Shown here: positions 36,740 through 45,740 of the stretch, in pieces
How the letters are laid out: each line of letters starts with the position of its first letter
Numbering within the stretch: the stretch's first letter is position 1
Origin: Dyadobacter psychrotolerans
GTDB taxonomy: Bacteria > Bacteroidota > Bacteroidia > Cytophagales > Spirosomataceae
Length of the DNA: 64,000 bases
NCBI RefSeq assembly: GCF_004349265.1
Contig: NZ_SMFL01000003.1
Span: forward strand, 846,903-910,902
Direction: 5' to 3'
Made by a program: the position numbers and the translations under genes
Notes under the pieces: model-generated
What the model saw: only the letters and a program-made list of their open reading frames with translations
Told to the model about the DNA's origin: nothing
The model's database searches: none

Positions 36740-37158
36740 ATGGAAGTCCCGTTATCAAATTATAACAACCTGAATCTCACCGAAGCAACCACTTTGCAAA
36801 ATATCCTAAGGGAAAAACAAAATCTGCATTCGCTAACCAAATCGATCCGGACAATCGCAGGGGCTGATATTTCCCTTAACCTTTACAGTGATATCGTCTG
36901 TGCCGGAATCGTCCACCGGTATCCGAGAGGAATGAAACAATCGGTTTTGCACTCAGAAGCAAAAACAATGTAAAGCCTATTTTTATCTCTCCCGGCAACG
37001 GCATGAATACCGAAGACAGCATGGCAATTACGCTGCGTTGTTTAGGAAAATACCGCCTTCCTGAGCCCACCCGGCATGCACACGATTTTGTAAACCGTTT
37101 CAGAACCGGGGAGTTACAGGAAGGTTGTCATGACATTGGTCAAATGCGTTTGTTTTGA
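36740..37158 (+). pseudogene. nfi: Endonuclease V relic with internal deletion and frameshift
   Basis: The start codes for an EndoV N-terminus (about 60 residues, with SIRTIAGADISLNLYSDIVCAG), then runs to a stop at 36973. In a different frame (codons aligned to 36937) the downstream DNA codes for the EndoV C-terminus: TIGFALRSKNNVKPIFISPG followed by NTEDSMAITLRCLGKYRLPE and PTRHAHDF, ending at TGA 37156-37158. About 100 residues of the roughly 220-residue enzyme, including the central catalytic part, are missing, so this is a deleted, frame-shifted relic of the deoxyinosine-specific nuclease. Confidence 0.88.
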
Positions 37159-37160
37159 AG

Positions 37161-37358
37161 TTTTGTCAGATCAGGAAACTCCTACGGAGTTATGTTATTT
37201 CTTAATTAACGCTTTTCTGTAAACAGGGAGCTCCTTCGGAGCTTTATGGAATCAACATTATCATCTGGTAGTGCTACGTAGTAGCAACCAGTTTGTAGAA
37301 ATGCACACGTCGGATAAAGGATTTGACTCCGTAGGAGTCTCCTGAATTTCTGACAAAA
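37161..37358. repeat. Cluster of four short palindromes with inverted outer copies
   Basis: Four 15-bp palindromes, each of two 6-bp arms around 3 nt, lie at 37177-37191 (AACTCC/GGAGTT), 37229-37243 (AGCTCC/GGAGCT), 37272-37286 (TGCTAC/GTAGCA) and 37325-37339 (GACTCC/GGAGTC), with centres 43-53 bp apart. The outer two extend into inverted copies of a longer unit: TTTGTCAGA and TCAGGA precede the left palindrome and appear reverse-complemented after the right one (37340-37358). This is a REPIN- or MITE-like composite. It abuts the endonuclease V relic and the GH18 gene end. Confidence 0.8.
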
Positions 37359-37360
37359 AC

Positions 37361-38515
37361 CTATTTTAGACTCCTGTCAATTTCATTCAGCAAATAATGC
37401 TTCGGATCGGAATCGTATTCCCAGAACATGACACCGCCCATTTTATTGACCAAAACATATTTACACTTTTCCCGTACCGACTCCTCATCTTCATAACTGA
37501 TAAGCTCTTTCGTTTTCTCATTTACCAGATAAGGAACCTTTGCAACCTCATCGCGGTATGCTTTGAAACCTTTTTTATTTACCAGACTATCCTTGATGGT
37601 CGTGTAGCCATGAAAATATTCCTGAGCGGATTGTTTTTGACCAAGTCCTTGCCGTAATTGCCCGGCAACGGTAAATTTACGGCTGTAAAATGGCAAACCC
37701 ATCACCAGTTTCTCCACAGGCACACCTGCTTTTACAAATGCTTTCACTGCCACATCAGCCGATTTTGAAGTTTTGTATTTATCGCTTGAATACAAACTCG
37801 CATGATGCACAACGGTATCACCCTGAAAAAGATCGTAGGTCATCAAATTTATAAAATCAAGATACTGCTGCGCTTTACCCATTTCAGTCACGTCCAGCCA
37901 CTCCACAAAACCCGCTACTGCTGTAGTCAGCAATTTAGGTTTACTGCTTTCTTTTTGAAATACATCCAGTTCCTTTCTTATTGCCTCGAACATTAGTGTA
38001 TAATTTTGCTTGTCTTCCGGGCGAAATACATTTCCTTCTTCTCCGGCCATTCCGGGATATTCCCAGTCAATGTCTACGCCATCCAGGTTATATTTTCTTA
38101 TAATTTCAACCGAACTTTTTGCAAACACTTTCCTTGATGAATCAGTAAGAACAGCATTTGAGAAATTCTCGCTCCATGCCCAGCCACCAATTGAAATAAG
38201 GATTTTAAGATCAGGATTTTTATTTTTTAACAGATTGAGTTTTCTAAAATTTGTCGAATCCGTTTTTTCATTTGTCAGGAAAGCTTTTCCATTTTTAACA
38301 TCCACAAATGCGTAATTAATGTGCGTCAGTTTATTCGCTTCAATGTTATCCACATCCAGCAATCCGTGAAAACCGCCCACATAACCAATTACCACCGGAC
38401 CGGATTTTGTTTCTTCTGTTTTTTGCTCGGCCCTACAGCCCGACAAAAACGATGAAACCGTGAGAAATATTCCAAAAAGGAATAATTGATTTTTGACGTT
38501 CAGGAATGACAGCAT
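37361..38515 (-). CDS. Glycoside hydrolase family 18 (chitinase-type) lipoprotein
   Basis: A 384-residue surface or periplasmic hydrolase. I take ATG 38515, which starts a lipoprotein signal ending in FLSGC (about residue 27). The GH18 barrel carries the active-site motif DGVDIDWEYP with the catalytic Glu, preceded by LKILISIGGWAWSENFSNA and followed by INLMTYDLFQGD. The C-terminal part has GGVMFWEYDSDPKHYLLNEI. The substrate may be chitin or a related beta-1,4-GlcNAc glycan, such as in endo-glucosaminidases. It is the single gene of its unit; its stop lies 3 bp beyond the palindrome cluster. Confidence 0.92.
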   Translation of the reverse strand: MLSFLNVKNQLFLFGIFLTVSSFLSGCRAEQKTEETKSGPVVIGYVGGFHGLLDVDNIEANKLTHINYAFVDVKNGKAFLTNEKTDSTNFRKLNLLKNKNPDLKILISIGGWAWSENFSNAVLTDSSRKVFAKSSVEIIRKYNLDGVDIDWEYPGMAGEEGNVFRPEDKQNYTLMFEAIRKELDVFQKESSKPKLLTTAVAGFVEWLDVTEMGKAQQYLDFINLMTYDLFQGDTVVHHASLYSSDKYKTSKSADVAVKAFVKAGVPVEKLVMGLPFYSRKFTVAGQLRQGLGQKQSAQEYFHGYTTIKDSLVNKKGFKAYRDEVAKVPYLVNEKTKELISYEDEESVREKCKYVLVNKMGGVMFWEYDSDPKHYLLNEIDRSLK

Positions 38516-38623
38516 ACGGGAAAAGGGAAGTGTTAGAAATGAGAATTCCTGCAAAAATAACAGCATCCTGATGTGAACTGTAATTTTTGCAGGAATTAGA
38601 TAAAAAGAGTTGGTTTGGAAGAA

Positions 38624-39523
38624 TTAAGCCTGATGCATAGCTTCCAGTTTTTCAATCACTTTACCCATATCAATACCTTTTCCCATCACGCCTTTGAAAA
38701 GATCACCCTTTTCTTCAACACGTTTCAGCATATTTTTTATCGTAAAATCTTTCGGACTTAAACCATGTTTTACTTCACTCCATTCCAGCGGAGCAGAAAC
38801 TGTCGCACCCGCTTTTGGACGTACGCTGTAAGCAGAAGCCAATGTTTGACCGATCCTGTTTTGAAGGTAATCGACATATATCTGATTTTTCTTTCTTTTT
38901 GAAAGCGAGCGTTCCAGTGTTGTAATTTTGGGCAATCTGTCCGTCACGATCGTTGCAATAATTTCTGCAAAATCCCGACTTTCGTCATAATTATATTTTT
39001 TATGAAACGGAATATAAATATGCAATCCGCTGGATCCTGACGTTTTGCAATAACCTGTCATTCCCGTTTCGTCCAAAATATCCTTTATTACCAATGCAAC
39101 GTCCACTACATCTTCAAATGTATTTTTATCCGAAGGATCAATGTCCATCACGATATAATCAGGATGTTCCAGGTTGTCGATGGTGGAATTCCACGGATTC
39201 ATTTCAATACAGCCCAGATTGGCAATGTAAAGCAAACTTTCCAGATCATTGCAAACCAGGTAATTGACCATTTTGTCCGTCGACTCGGAATATATTTCCT
39301 GTTTTTTGACCCAGTCCGGAGCAGAATCTCCGGCATCTTTTTGAAAAAATCCGTTGTCTTTAATGCCGTTGGGATTACGTTTTAAAGACAATGCCCGATT
39401 TTTGAGATAGGGTAAAATGTATGGAGCGATTTTGCTGTAATATTCCAGTAGATCACCTTTCGTAATATCGTCATCCGGCCAGTAAACCTTATCCAGATTT
39501 GTCAGTTCCGCGTGTTTTTTCAT
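38624..39523 (-). CDS. LigD-type polymerase domain protein (NHEJ)
   Basis: A 299-residue archaeo-eukaryotic primase-type polymerase as found at one end of DNA ligase D. Motifs are LTNLDKVYWPDDDITKGDLLEYY at the N-terminus, the catalytic DIDPSD (DxD), the KTSGSSGLHIYIP motif, and ARPKAG-type YSVRPKAGATVSAPLEW near the C-terminus. In NHEJ it fills ends with ribonucleotides. It is encoded as a separate protein, its start overlapping the stop of the phosphoesterase gene by 4 bp (ATGA), in an operon with Ku. Confidence 0.93.
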   Translation of the reverse strand: MKKHAELTNLDKVYWPDDDITKGDLLEYYSKIAPYILPYLKNRALSLKRNPNGIKDNGFFQKDAGDSAPDWVKKQEIYSESTDKMVNYLVCNDLESLLYIANLGCIEMNPWNSTIDNLEHPDYIVMDIDPSDKNTFEDVVDVALVIKDILDETGMTGYCKTSGSSGLHIYIPFHKKYNYDESRDFAEIIATIVTDRLPKITTLERSLSKRKKNQIYVDYLQNRIGQTLASAYSVRPKAGATVSAPLEWSEVKHGLSPKDFTIKNMLKRVEEKGDLFKGVMGKGIDMGKVIEKLEAMHQA

Positions 39524-40065
39524 GATCTGGATTTTCTATGTTTTTCGATATCGTACTTTTTGTCGACGGCATATTCATCTTTATGTTTGATGAGCAGCCA
39601 GTTGTCTCCTTCTTTCTTAAACTTTACTAAAACAAAACCACCTTCCAGTTTTTTGCCTTTCATGAAAATTTTCAGTTCACCTTTTTTTAAAGCTGCAAGT
39701 GCCTGTTTCTCAGTGATTTTTTCAAGCTCTTCATTTACCGGAAAGAACATGCCTTCGTCCCAAACCTCAACCTCCCCGGCTCCATAGTTTCCTTCTGGAA
39801 TTGTTCCTGAAAAATCGATATAATCGACCGGATGATCTTCCACCATCACAGCCAGGCGCTTGTCCGTTGGGTTCATCGAAGGTCCTTTAGGAACTGCCCA
39901 GCTTTTTAGTACACCGTCCAGTTCCAGCCGAAAGTCATAATGAAGACGGGTTGCATCGTGGCGCTGTACCACAAAACGGAACTGATTCTCTTTTCCTGCT
40001 TTTCCTTTGGGCTCGGGCGTGTCCTTAAAATCACGCTTTTTATTGTAGGTTGCCAGTGCTGTCAT
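39520..40065 (-). CDS. LigD-type 3'-phosphoesterase domain protein (NHEJ)
   Basis: A 181-residue stand-alone 3'-phosphoesterase domain. It shows the family motifs FVVQRHDATRLHYDFRLELDG, AVPKGPSMNPTDKRLAVMVEDHP, and GTIPEGNYGAGEVEVWDEG, with the conserved His residues that bind Mn2+. It trims 3' ends before ligation. Its start overlaps the Ku gene stop and its stop overlaps the polymerase gene start, each by ATGA, so translation is coupled across the operon. Confidence 0.93.
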   Translation of the reverse strand: MTALATYNKKRDFKDTPEPKGKAGKENQFRFVVQRHDATRLHYDFRLELDGVLKSWAVPKGPSMNPTDKRLAVMVEDHPVDYIDFSGTIPEGNYGAGEVEVWDEGMFFPVNEELEKITEKQALAALKKGELKIFMKGKKLEGGFVLVKFKKEGDNWLLIKHKDEYAVDKKYDIEKHRKSRS

Positions 40066-40835
40066 GACGCTTTTCGTTTGGGAGCATTGAGACTTTCTTT
40101 TAACTGAGCCATCAGATCACGGCTTTTCGAATGGACAATTTCCATCTTAGGCGTAGTTGTCTTCTTACCTTTTGCCTTAGCCATAATCAGTTTAAGCAGT
40201 TTATCATTGTAGGTATCCTTGTATCTTGCAATATCGAAATCCGTGGTAAGCTGCTCAATAAGCTGGATCGCCATGTTCAGTTCTGCAGGCTTTATCTTTA
40301 CATCAGGTACTTTTAACTCCTCCGTATCACGTATTTCCTGAGCGAAACGAATTTTATTAAGGATCAGAAAGTCGCCAATAGGCTTTATCAAAACCAAACT
40401 CTCCCTGTTACGAAGCACATAAGTTCCGAGTCCGGCTTTTCCCGTTTTTTTCAGCGCATCACGAAGCAAAGTATATGGTTTTACACCGGATTTTTCGGGC
40501 TGCAGATAGTATGGAGTTTCGTAATAAATACTGTCGATTTCCTTTTCATCGATAAATTCTGCGATTTCGATAAGTTTCGTTTTTTCAGGACTGGCTTTTT
40601 CAAAATCACTATCGTCAAGCACCACATAACTGTCTTCGATTTTATAACCGCGCACAATATTATCCCACTCGACTTCTTTGCCGGTATTCGCGTTTACACG
40701 CTGGTATTTGATGTTTGCTTTATCCTTTTTATCCAGCATGTCCAGATCCAGTTCGCTTGCCTGGACTGCGCTGAAAAGTTTGACGGGGATGTTAACCAGG
40801 CCAAATCCGATAGCCCCTGACCATATTGCTCTCAT
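40062..40835 (-). CDS. ku: Ku DNA end-binding protein (NHEJ)
   Basis: A 257-residue bacterial Ku. The N-terminus MRAIWSGAIGFGLVNIPVKLFSAV is diagnostic; the Ku core then has GKEVEWDNIVRGYKIEDSYVVL, YLQPEKSGVKPYTLLRDAL and PADLNMAIQLIEQLT-like helices. Bacterial Ku homodimers ring broken DNA ends and recruit LigD. It is the first gene of a translationally coupled three-gene operon (Ku, phosphoesterase, polymerase). Confidence 0.96.
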   Translation of the reverse strand: MRAIWSGAIGFGLVNIPVKLFSAVQASELDLDMLDKKDKANIKYQRVNANTGKEVEWDNIVRGYKIEDSYVVLDDSDFEKASPEKTKLIEIAEFIDEKEIDSIYYETPYYLQPEKSGVKPYTLLRDALKKTGKAGLGTYVLRNRESLVLIKPIGDFLILNKIRFAQEIRDTEELKVPDVKIKPAELNMAIQLIEQLTTDFDIARYKDTYNDKLLKLIMAKAKGKKTTTPKMEIVHSKSRDLMAQLKESLNAPKRKAS

Positions 40836-40911
40836 ATATTTTCATGTGAAAAGTAGCCATAAAATATTATGAGTTAAAGCATTAAAAATCCGTGCCGTAC
40901 GAAATTTAGAA

Positions 40912-40929
40912 TGCCACGGATGCACGAAT
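40912..40929 (+). repeat. Single copy of the TGCCACGGATGCACGAAT repeat
   Basis: The 18-mer TGCCACGGATGCACGAAT, identical to the left arms of the three tandem copies at 58536-58788, occurs here between the Ku operon and the LytTR regulator. The rest of the unit is missing. Confidence 0.7.
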
Positions 40930-40953
40930 AGAAATGTGTTTGGGGTTAGCTCA

Positions 40954-41706
40954 CTATTGTCCTAACCAATTCTTAAAAGGCCCCATCCTTTCCCGGCTAA
41001 TGAGAATATCATTGTCGGCGCAGTTTTCCAGATGAATTTTTAGACGGCTGTTGGAGTAGGTAAATACCTCTTTTATTGCAGAGATCGCGCTGATGTATTT
41101 ACGGTTTAAGCGAAAAAAATGTTCTGGATCAAGCATGCCCTCTACCTCATCCAGCGTGTAATCGATGATAAATTTCTTACCAAGCCTGGTTTGTAGAAAT
41201 GTTACTTTATCCTCACTAAAAAAAAAGGCAATTTCCTGTTTATCGATTGTCTGAATCCGTTCTCCGACTTTAACAAGAAACCGGTTTTTAAAGGTTTTTG
41301 GTATTGGCTGAAGTAGATGTTTTATCTGATCCAACGTTACAGAGGGCTGTTTTCTGCCCGACTGAAATTTATTCAGCGCCCGTTCAAGTTCCTCCGGATC
41401 GACTGGTTTTAACAGGTAATCGATGCTGTTTAGCTTAAATGCTTTGATCGCGTACTGATCATAAGCTGTACAGAAAATGATTGGCGAGTTCACCTTTATT
41501 TTCTCAAATATTTCAAAGCTGATACCATCTGCCAGCTGAATATCCAGAAAGATCAAATCCGGCTCAGGATTATTTTTCAGCCAATCGGTGGCGGAAGTTA
41601 CCGTATCAAGATTACCATAAATTTCACAAGCCGGTAATTGTTGTTTAACAAGCGTGATCAGGCGTTTTGCCGCCAGGTTTTCGTCTTCTATGATGAGGAT
41701 TTTCAT
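40954..41706 (-). CDS. LytTR family response regulator
   Basis: A 250-residue two-component regulator. The receiver domain (about residues 1-120) has the acidic pocket at IIEDEN, phospho-acceptor D55 in LIFLDIQLADG, the Thr in FCTAYDQYAIKAF and the Lys in YLLKPVD. A C-terminal LytTR DNA-binding domain begins near residue 150 (FLVKVGERIQTIDKQEIAFF, FFRLNRKYISAISAI). ATG 41706 is the start. It lies 48 bp after the gene for its likely partner kinase. Confidence 0.93.
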   Translation of the reverse strand: MKILIIEDENLAAKRLITLVKQQLPACEIYGNLDTVTSATDWLKNNPEPDLIFLDIQLADGISFEIFEKIKVNSPIIFCTAYDQYAIKAFKLNSIDYLLKPVDPEELERALNKFQSGRKQPSVTLDQIKHLLQPIPKTFKNRFLVKVGERIQTIDKQEIAFFFSEDKVTFLQTRLGKKFIIDYTLDEVEGMLDPEHFFRLNRKYISAISAIKEVFTYSNSRLKIHLENCADNDILISRERMGPFKNWLGQ

Positions 41707-41754
41707 TTTTAGCAATTAGCTGATAGTGATTAGCTTTTAGCAGGTCATTCCCAT

Positions 41755-42828
41755 TTAAATTTGCTGGTTCAATCTTAATATTGGTAAACGCACAACAAAA
41801 GAACCATTTTCATCTTCCACCTTCATATTTTCGTTGCTTAACAATTCGTACCGTTTCCTGATATTGGAAAGACCAACTCCTGCTGATTCTTCCGGAAGAC
41901 TGCTTTTTATCTGAAGATTATTTTTTACGACGACAGCATTTCCTTCCAAAGCAATTTCAATTCTTAAAGGATTGGCCATCGATGCAACATTATGTTTAAT
42001 GGCGTTTTCTAGAAGGAGCTGTAAAGACAAAGGCGGCAAAAAGCCTGATTCATTCTTTTCAACAGAAATACTGTACTGTAACCCTTCCTCAAACCTGATC
42101 TTTTGTAGTGCCAGATAGTTCTCCGCAAACTCAAGTTCTCTTTCCAGTGACACCAGCTCTTCCTGCTGAACATCAAGAACATACCTGTAAATTTTAGAAA
42201 GCTGCCTGATAAATTTTGCAGCCGTATCTGCGTTGTCATAAACAAGATTGCTCAGTACGTTCAAAGAATTAAACAAAAAATGCGGGTTAAGCTGATCCTT
42301 TAACGATTGATATTGTTGGGCATATCTTTCGGTTTTTAGCTGTTCTGCTTCAATTGCCGCTTTCCGCCATTCAATTAAAAATGATCGGCTGATCAGAATT
42401 GCCGAAATAAGCAATGCCCATTTCATGGGCATTTGGGTATCTGAAATCAACTCATTCCAAGGCAAGGTTGCAATTGTATATGATTGCCTGATATACAAAA
42501 CGAAAAGCACTATCAATACATAGCTTGCGCAGAAGGAATAAATCATGTAACAGAGAGTCTGCAAAATCAATCGTTTTGCAGGGTAATGTATCCATGGAAG
42601 TTTTTTGTTGAAATAGTGTTCAAGCCTGGAACTACCATAACTCAGGGCGACGGATATGAAGAAAGAGATCAGAAAGCTTTGCCAAATTTGTTCAAGTCCG
42701 CTTTGTGAAAAATAACAATACGGACAAAACGAAAAAGTGATCAAAAATGCAATTAGAACGTTCGTCAGGAAGAAACCTGGCGAAAAATTCCAAAATTCAC
42801 TTTTTGCATTGTTCTCAGGAATGGACAT
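41755..42828 (-). CDS. LytS-type membrane sensor histidine kinase
   Basis: A 357-residue kinase. ATG 42828 is preferred. Four membrane helices (about residues 18-150) replace an external sensor domain; a coiled-coil linker follows, then the His_kinase motif QLNPHFLFNSLNVLSNLVY with the phosphorylated His, and an HATPase domain with LLLENAIKHNVASM and GVGLSNIRKRYELL. It belongs to the LytS/YehU class that pairs with LytTR regulators, as in the next gene. The signal is unknown. Confidence 0.93.
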   Translation of the reverse strand: MSIPENNAKSEFWNFSPGFFLTNVLIAFLITFSFCPYCYFSQSGLEQIWQSFLISFFISVALSYGSSRLEHYFNKKLPWIHYPAKRLILQTLCYMIYSFCASYVLIVLFVLYIRQSYTIATLPWNELISDTQMPMKWALLISAILISRSFLIEWRKAAIEAEQLKTERYAQQYQSLKDQLNPHFLFNSLNVLSNLVYDNADTAAKFIRQLSKIYRYVLDVQQEELVSLERELEFAENYLALQKIRFEEGLQYSISVEKNESGFLPPLSLQLLLENAIKHNVASMANPLRIEIALEGNAVVVKNNLQIKSSLPEESAGVGLSNIRKRYELLSNENMKVEDENGSFVVRLPILRLNQQI

Positions 42829-42901
42829 GAGGCACAAGTTATGAGATAATGAAAAGGTTAAGTAACAAACATAAGATCAAATTATCAGACTCTGGTAACT
42901 T

Positions 42902-43555
42902 CTATTTACAGCCCTTCACCATATTTTCCGCCAGCGGCTTTCCCCAGGTTGGCTGCAAAGCTACTTCCAATGCGTCTTCGTTTTGGGAATTAAAAACGGC
43001 CAGACTTTCTTTTGCCAAACCGCAGGCTTTTTCGGTTCCGTTTCCAAAGAATTTTGACAGACCGTATTCCATTTGACTCATCAAAATCAGCGCTCTTGGA
43101 TTTTTGCTATCCATCGTTAGTGCTTTCCCGAAAGTTCCCATCACTTGTCCGGAAAGACTTTGTCCTCTGCTGCCGGGATCGGCACTTACTTTTGCCATCA
43201 AAATAAATCCCTGAACAGTTACGATCTCCGCGTTATTGGGTGATAAAACATCTGCTTTGTTAATCAGCTCCTCCGCTTTTGCCAGGGCCGCATCTTTCAA
43301 GTCCAGAGATAAAGATTTATCCAATCCGATGAAAGTATAAGCCAGTCCCTGATAATATAATGGCTGCCATTCTTTTGTATTCAGTTCTGCGATGCGGGCA
43401 AATGCGTTGGCGGACGATTGTAACTGGTTTAAAGAATCGGTCGAGATCAACGTCGCAATTTCTTTTTTCATTACCTTTTGGTAAGGTGTTTCCTGGGCAG
43501 TAACAATCGAAATTGTGATCAGAAATACGGCGATAACAGAGAATAGCTTTTTCAT
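42902..43555 (-). CDS. Exported TPR-like protein
   Basis: A 217-residue protein with a signal peptide (MKKLFSVIAVFLITISIVTAQ) and alpha-helical tetratricopeptide-like repeats in the mature part (ANAFARIAELNTKEWQPLYY, LAKAEELINKADVLSPNNAE, MGTFGKALTMDSKNPRALIL). It lies 37 bp downstream of the TonB receptor gene and 73 bp upstream of the kinase, all on the minus strand, so it is probably the second gene of that operon. Its role there is unknown; an adaptor is possible. Confidence 0.82.
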   Translation of the reverse strand: MKKLFSVIAVFLITISIVTAQETPYQKVMKKEIATLISTDSLNQLQSSANAFARIAELNTKEWQPLYYQGLAYTFIGLDKSLSLDLKDAALAKAEELINKADVLSPNNAEIVTVQGFILMAKVSADPGSRGQSLSGQVMGTFGKALTMDSKNPRALILMSQMEYGLSKFFGNGTEKACGLAKESLAVFNSQNEDALEVALQPTWGKPLAENMVKGCK

Positions 43556-43592
43556 TTTGTTTAAATTTTATTGATTGAAAATGATTTTTGAT

Positions 43593-45740
43593 TTATAAAT
43601 TATTCAGTTGGTTGGCATTTCTGTCCTTCGAAAGGGTTATAAACAGACCGATAAAGGCAAATCTTTTCGCTCCCTGCCCAACTGGCAGGCTCGCATAATT
43701 CCCCTCCGCCCCAGGCTGACTTGCATAACGATAACCGAAGATATTTTCCCGCCCTAAAACATTTGAGCAGGCTGCATGCACGATTACGTTTGGTCTTGGC
43801 AGCCAGCTCCAGCTAAGACTGAGGTCACTGTACATTTTGGTTTTGTTCTGCATTTCACCGGCTAAGTTGGGATTGGTGTAGGTGTATCCGCTGTTCCACG
43901 ACCAGGAAGTTCCGAGCTGCGATTTAAGCTTACCCACGAAATGTTTTACTACTACCGAACCGTTGTGTTTTGGTGCGAAGGATGGTTGTATTAGGCTTTC
44001 ATAAGCAGCAAATTTGCGTTTGCTGTCCACGAAACTGTATGTGATCCAGAAGTCAGTTCCTTTCACCGTTTTTTTGTCCCGGTAAAAAAAGTCAACGCCT
44101 CTTGCATATCCTGAGCCGTTCTGCCCGATTTTTTGTGGTTCACGCGTTGTGCCGGAGTATGTGACCAGGTTGTCGTAGATTTTGTAAAATGATTCGGCGC
44201 GAAAGGTTCTGTTATTATTAACCAGAAAATAATTCAGGATGTAGTGCGTCGCTTCCGTGTTTGCCAGATTGGTTTGCAAAACCCTTAATTTTTCGTCGGG
44301 CAGCTGTTTGAATTTTCCTGCTGCAAAAGAAAGCTGTCCCTGTTTCAATTTGTAGGCAAGAGAAAATCGGGGTGTCAGCCAGTACTGTTTTGCCAATATG
44401 CTGTATCCGCTTCTGAGCCCTCCGACGGCGATCAACCTGTTACTGAAATAATAACTTGCCTCTATAAAGTGATTAAACTGATGATCTTTAATGTCACGCT
44501 CCTTACTTTCATTTAACAAAGCTTCCGAGTAAGATTTCACGTACCATTCCAATCCATTTTTAAGTGCAAAACCGGGTGTAAAATCTTTTGTAGCAACAAA
44601 CTTTGTATGAACCAGCTGAGTAACCTGGCGAACGGGAGTCTGATCCAGACGAATAGCATCCCTGTTGTGAGAGAAAGCAGCGCCGCCACTGAAAAACCAA
44701 TTATTCCCACCCGAATGACGAAATGATACATTTCCATAAGAATAGCTGTTATCCAGTTTAACCCTTTGCCCCCGTCCCTCCGCCCCCGGCTCCTTTTGCC
44801 AGATCGTCATTCCGCCGCCTTCCGTATGAAAGTAACCTTTGATAAAACCGGCCTTTCCCCATTTTTGTTTTAACGATATTTCGCTATCCCAGCCAGACGG
44901 ACTTTTTCCCCAGTCAAATTTTTGTTTCACAACAGCCTGATAGGGAGCGAGATTAAAATAGTTGGCAGAAGCTGTGAGCGCATTTTTCTTTCCAACCAAG
45001 GTCTGAGTATATCCACCGCCCAAGGTCATGATACTCAAATCACCCTGATTCCGCAATGGCATATCCAGTGAGTTAAGTGCCAGGGCAGACGAAAGCGCCT
45101 GACCAAATTCCGCGGAATAGCCGCCAGTGCTAAAAAATGAGCCCTTGAAAAGATTCGGACTAAAACGGGTGCGGGTCGGAACATTGGAAACTGTACTACC
45201 AAAGGCATTACCGACCTGCAGACCATCTATGTAAATTGAAGTTTCCGAAGCACCTCCTCCTCTAACAAACAGTCTGCCGTCATTACCAACGGTAGATGTT
45301 CCTGGTAAAGTCAGGAAAGCAGCGGTTATATCTCCCATGGCACCTGATGTCGTTAGAATGTCCAAAGGTTTCAACACAACCGCCTTTTTCTCATCACTGG
45401 CTTCCATGGCACCTGCGGTGATGGTAACCGCGGTGAGAAGGTTAATACTTTCACTTAGAGAAATATTTACTATTAAAGGCTGGGCCGCACATTCAACTTC
45501 ACTCTCTTTTGCTTTAAAACCTATGGACTGAATGACCAGAATCTGTTTTCCTTTTTCATCTGTACTAAATTGAAAGCTGCCGTTCAGATCAGATGAAGAA
45601 CCGTCGTAGGTACCTTTTATGTAGATATTCGCTCCCGGAATTACAATGCCTTTCTGATCCGTTATTTTGCCGGAAATACGGGTTTGCGCTGAGGAAGCAA
45701 GAACAGTGAATAAAAGAAGTGAAGTAAAAATCGTTTTCAT
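43593..45740 (-). CDS. TonB-dependent receptor with carboxypeptidase-regulatory-like domain
   Basis: A 715-residue outer-membrane transporter. From ATG 45740 the signal peptide is MKTIFTSLLLFTVLASSAQ. A carboxypeptidase-regulatory-like domain follows (about residues 20-100, RISGKITDQKGIVIPGANIY), then a plug domain (about 110-230, with RLFVRGGGASETSIYIDGLQ) and a 22-strand-type barrel ending LNNL. It heads a four-gene unit with the TPR-like protein, kinase and LytTR regulator, a pattern suggesting feedback from uptake to gene expression. The substrate is unknown. Confidence 0.9.
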   Translation of the reverse strand: MKTIFTSLLLFTVLASSAQTRISGKITDQKGIVIPGANIYIKGTYDGSSSDLNGSFQFSTDEKGKQILVIQSIGFKAKESEVECAAQPLIVNISLSESINLLTAVTITAGAMEASDEKKAVVLKPLDILTTSGAMGDITAAFLTLPGTSTVGNDGRLFVRGGGASETSIYIDGLQVGNAFGSTVSNVPTRTRFSPNLFKGSFFSTGGYSAEFGQALSSALALNSLDMPLRNQGDLSIMTLGGGYTQTLVGKKNALTASANYFNLAPYQAVVKQKFDWGKSPSGWDSEISLKQKWGKAGFIKGYFHTEGGGMTIWQKEPGAEGRGQRVKLDNSYSYGNVSFRHSGGNNWFFSGGAAFSHNRDAIRLDQTPVRQVTQLVHTKFVATKDFTPGFALKNGLEWYVKSYSEALLNESKERDIKDHQFNHFIEASYYFSNRLIAVGGLRSGYSILAKQYWLTPRFSLAYKLKQGQLSFAAGKFKQLPDEKLRVLQTNLANTEATHYILNYFLVNNNRTFRAESFYKIYDNLVTYSGTTREPQKIGQNGSGYARGVDFFYRDKKTVKGTDFWITYSFVDSKRKFAAYESLIQPSFAPKHNGSVVVKHFVGKLKSQLGTSWSWNSGYTYTNPNLAGEMQNKTKMYSDLSLSWSWLPRPNVIVHAACSNVLGRENIFGYRYASQPGAEGNYASLPVGQGAKRFAFIGLFITLSKDRNANQLNNL

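Noticed and set aside
43680..44800. Two GC-rich stretches encoding similar PGAEG segments in the TonB receptor
   Set aside because: Both fit the normal receptor sequence pattern and the DNA similarity is only about 14 of 17 bases; no inserted element is needed.
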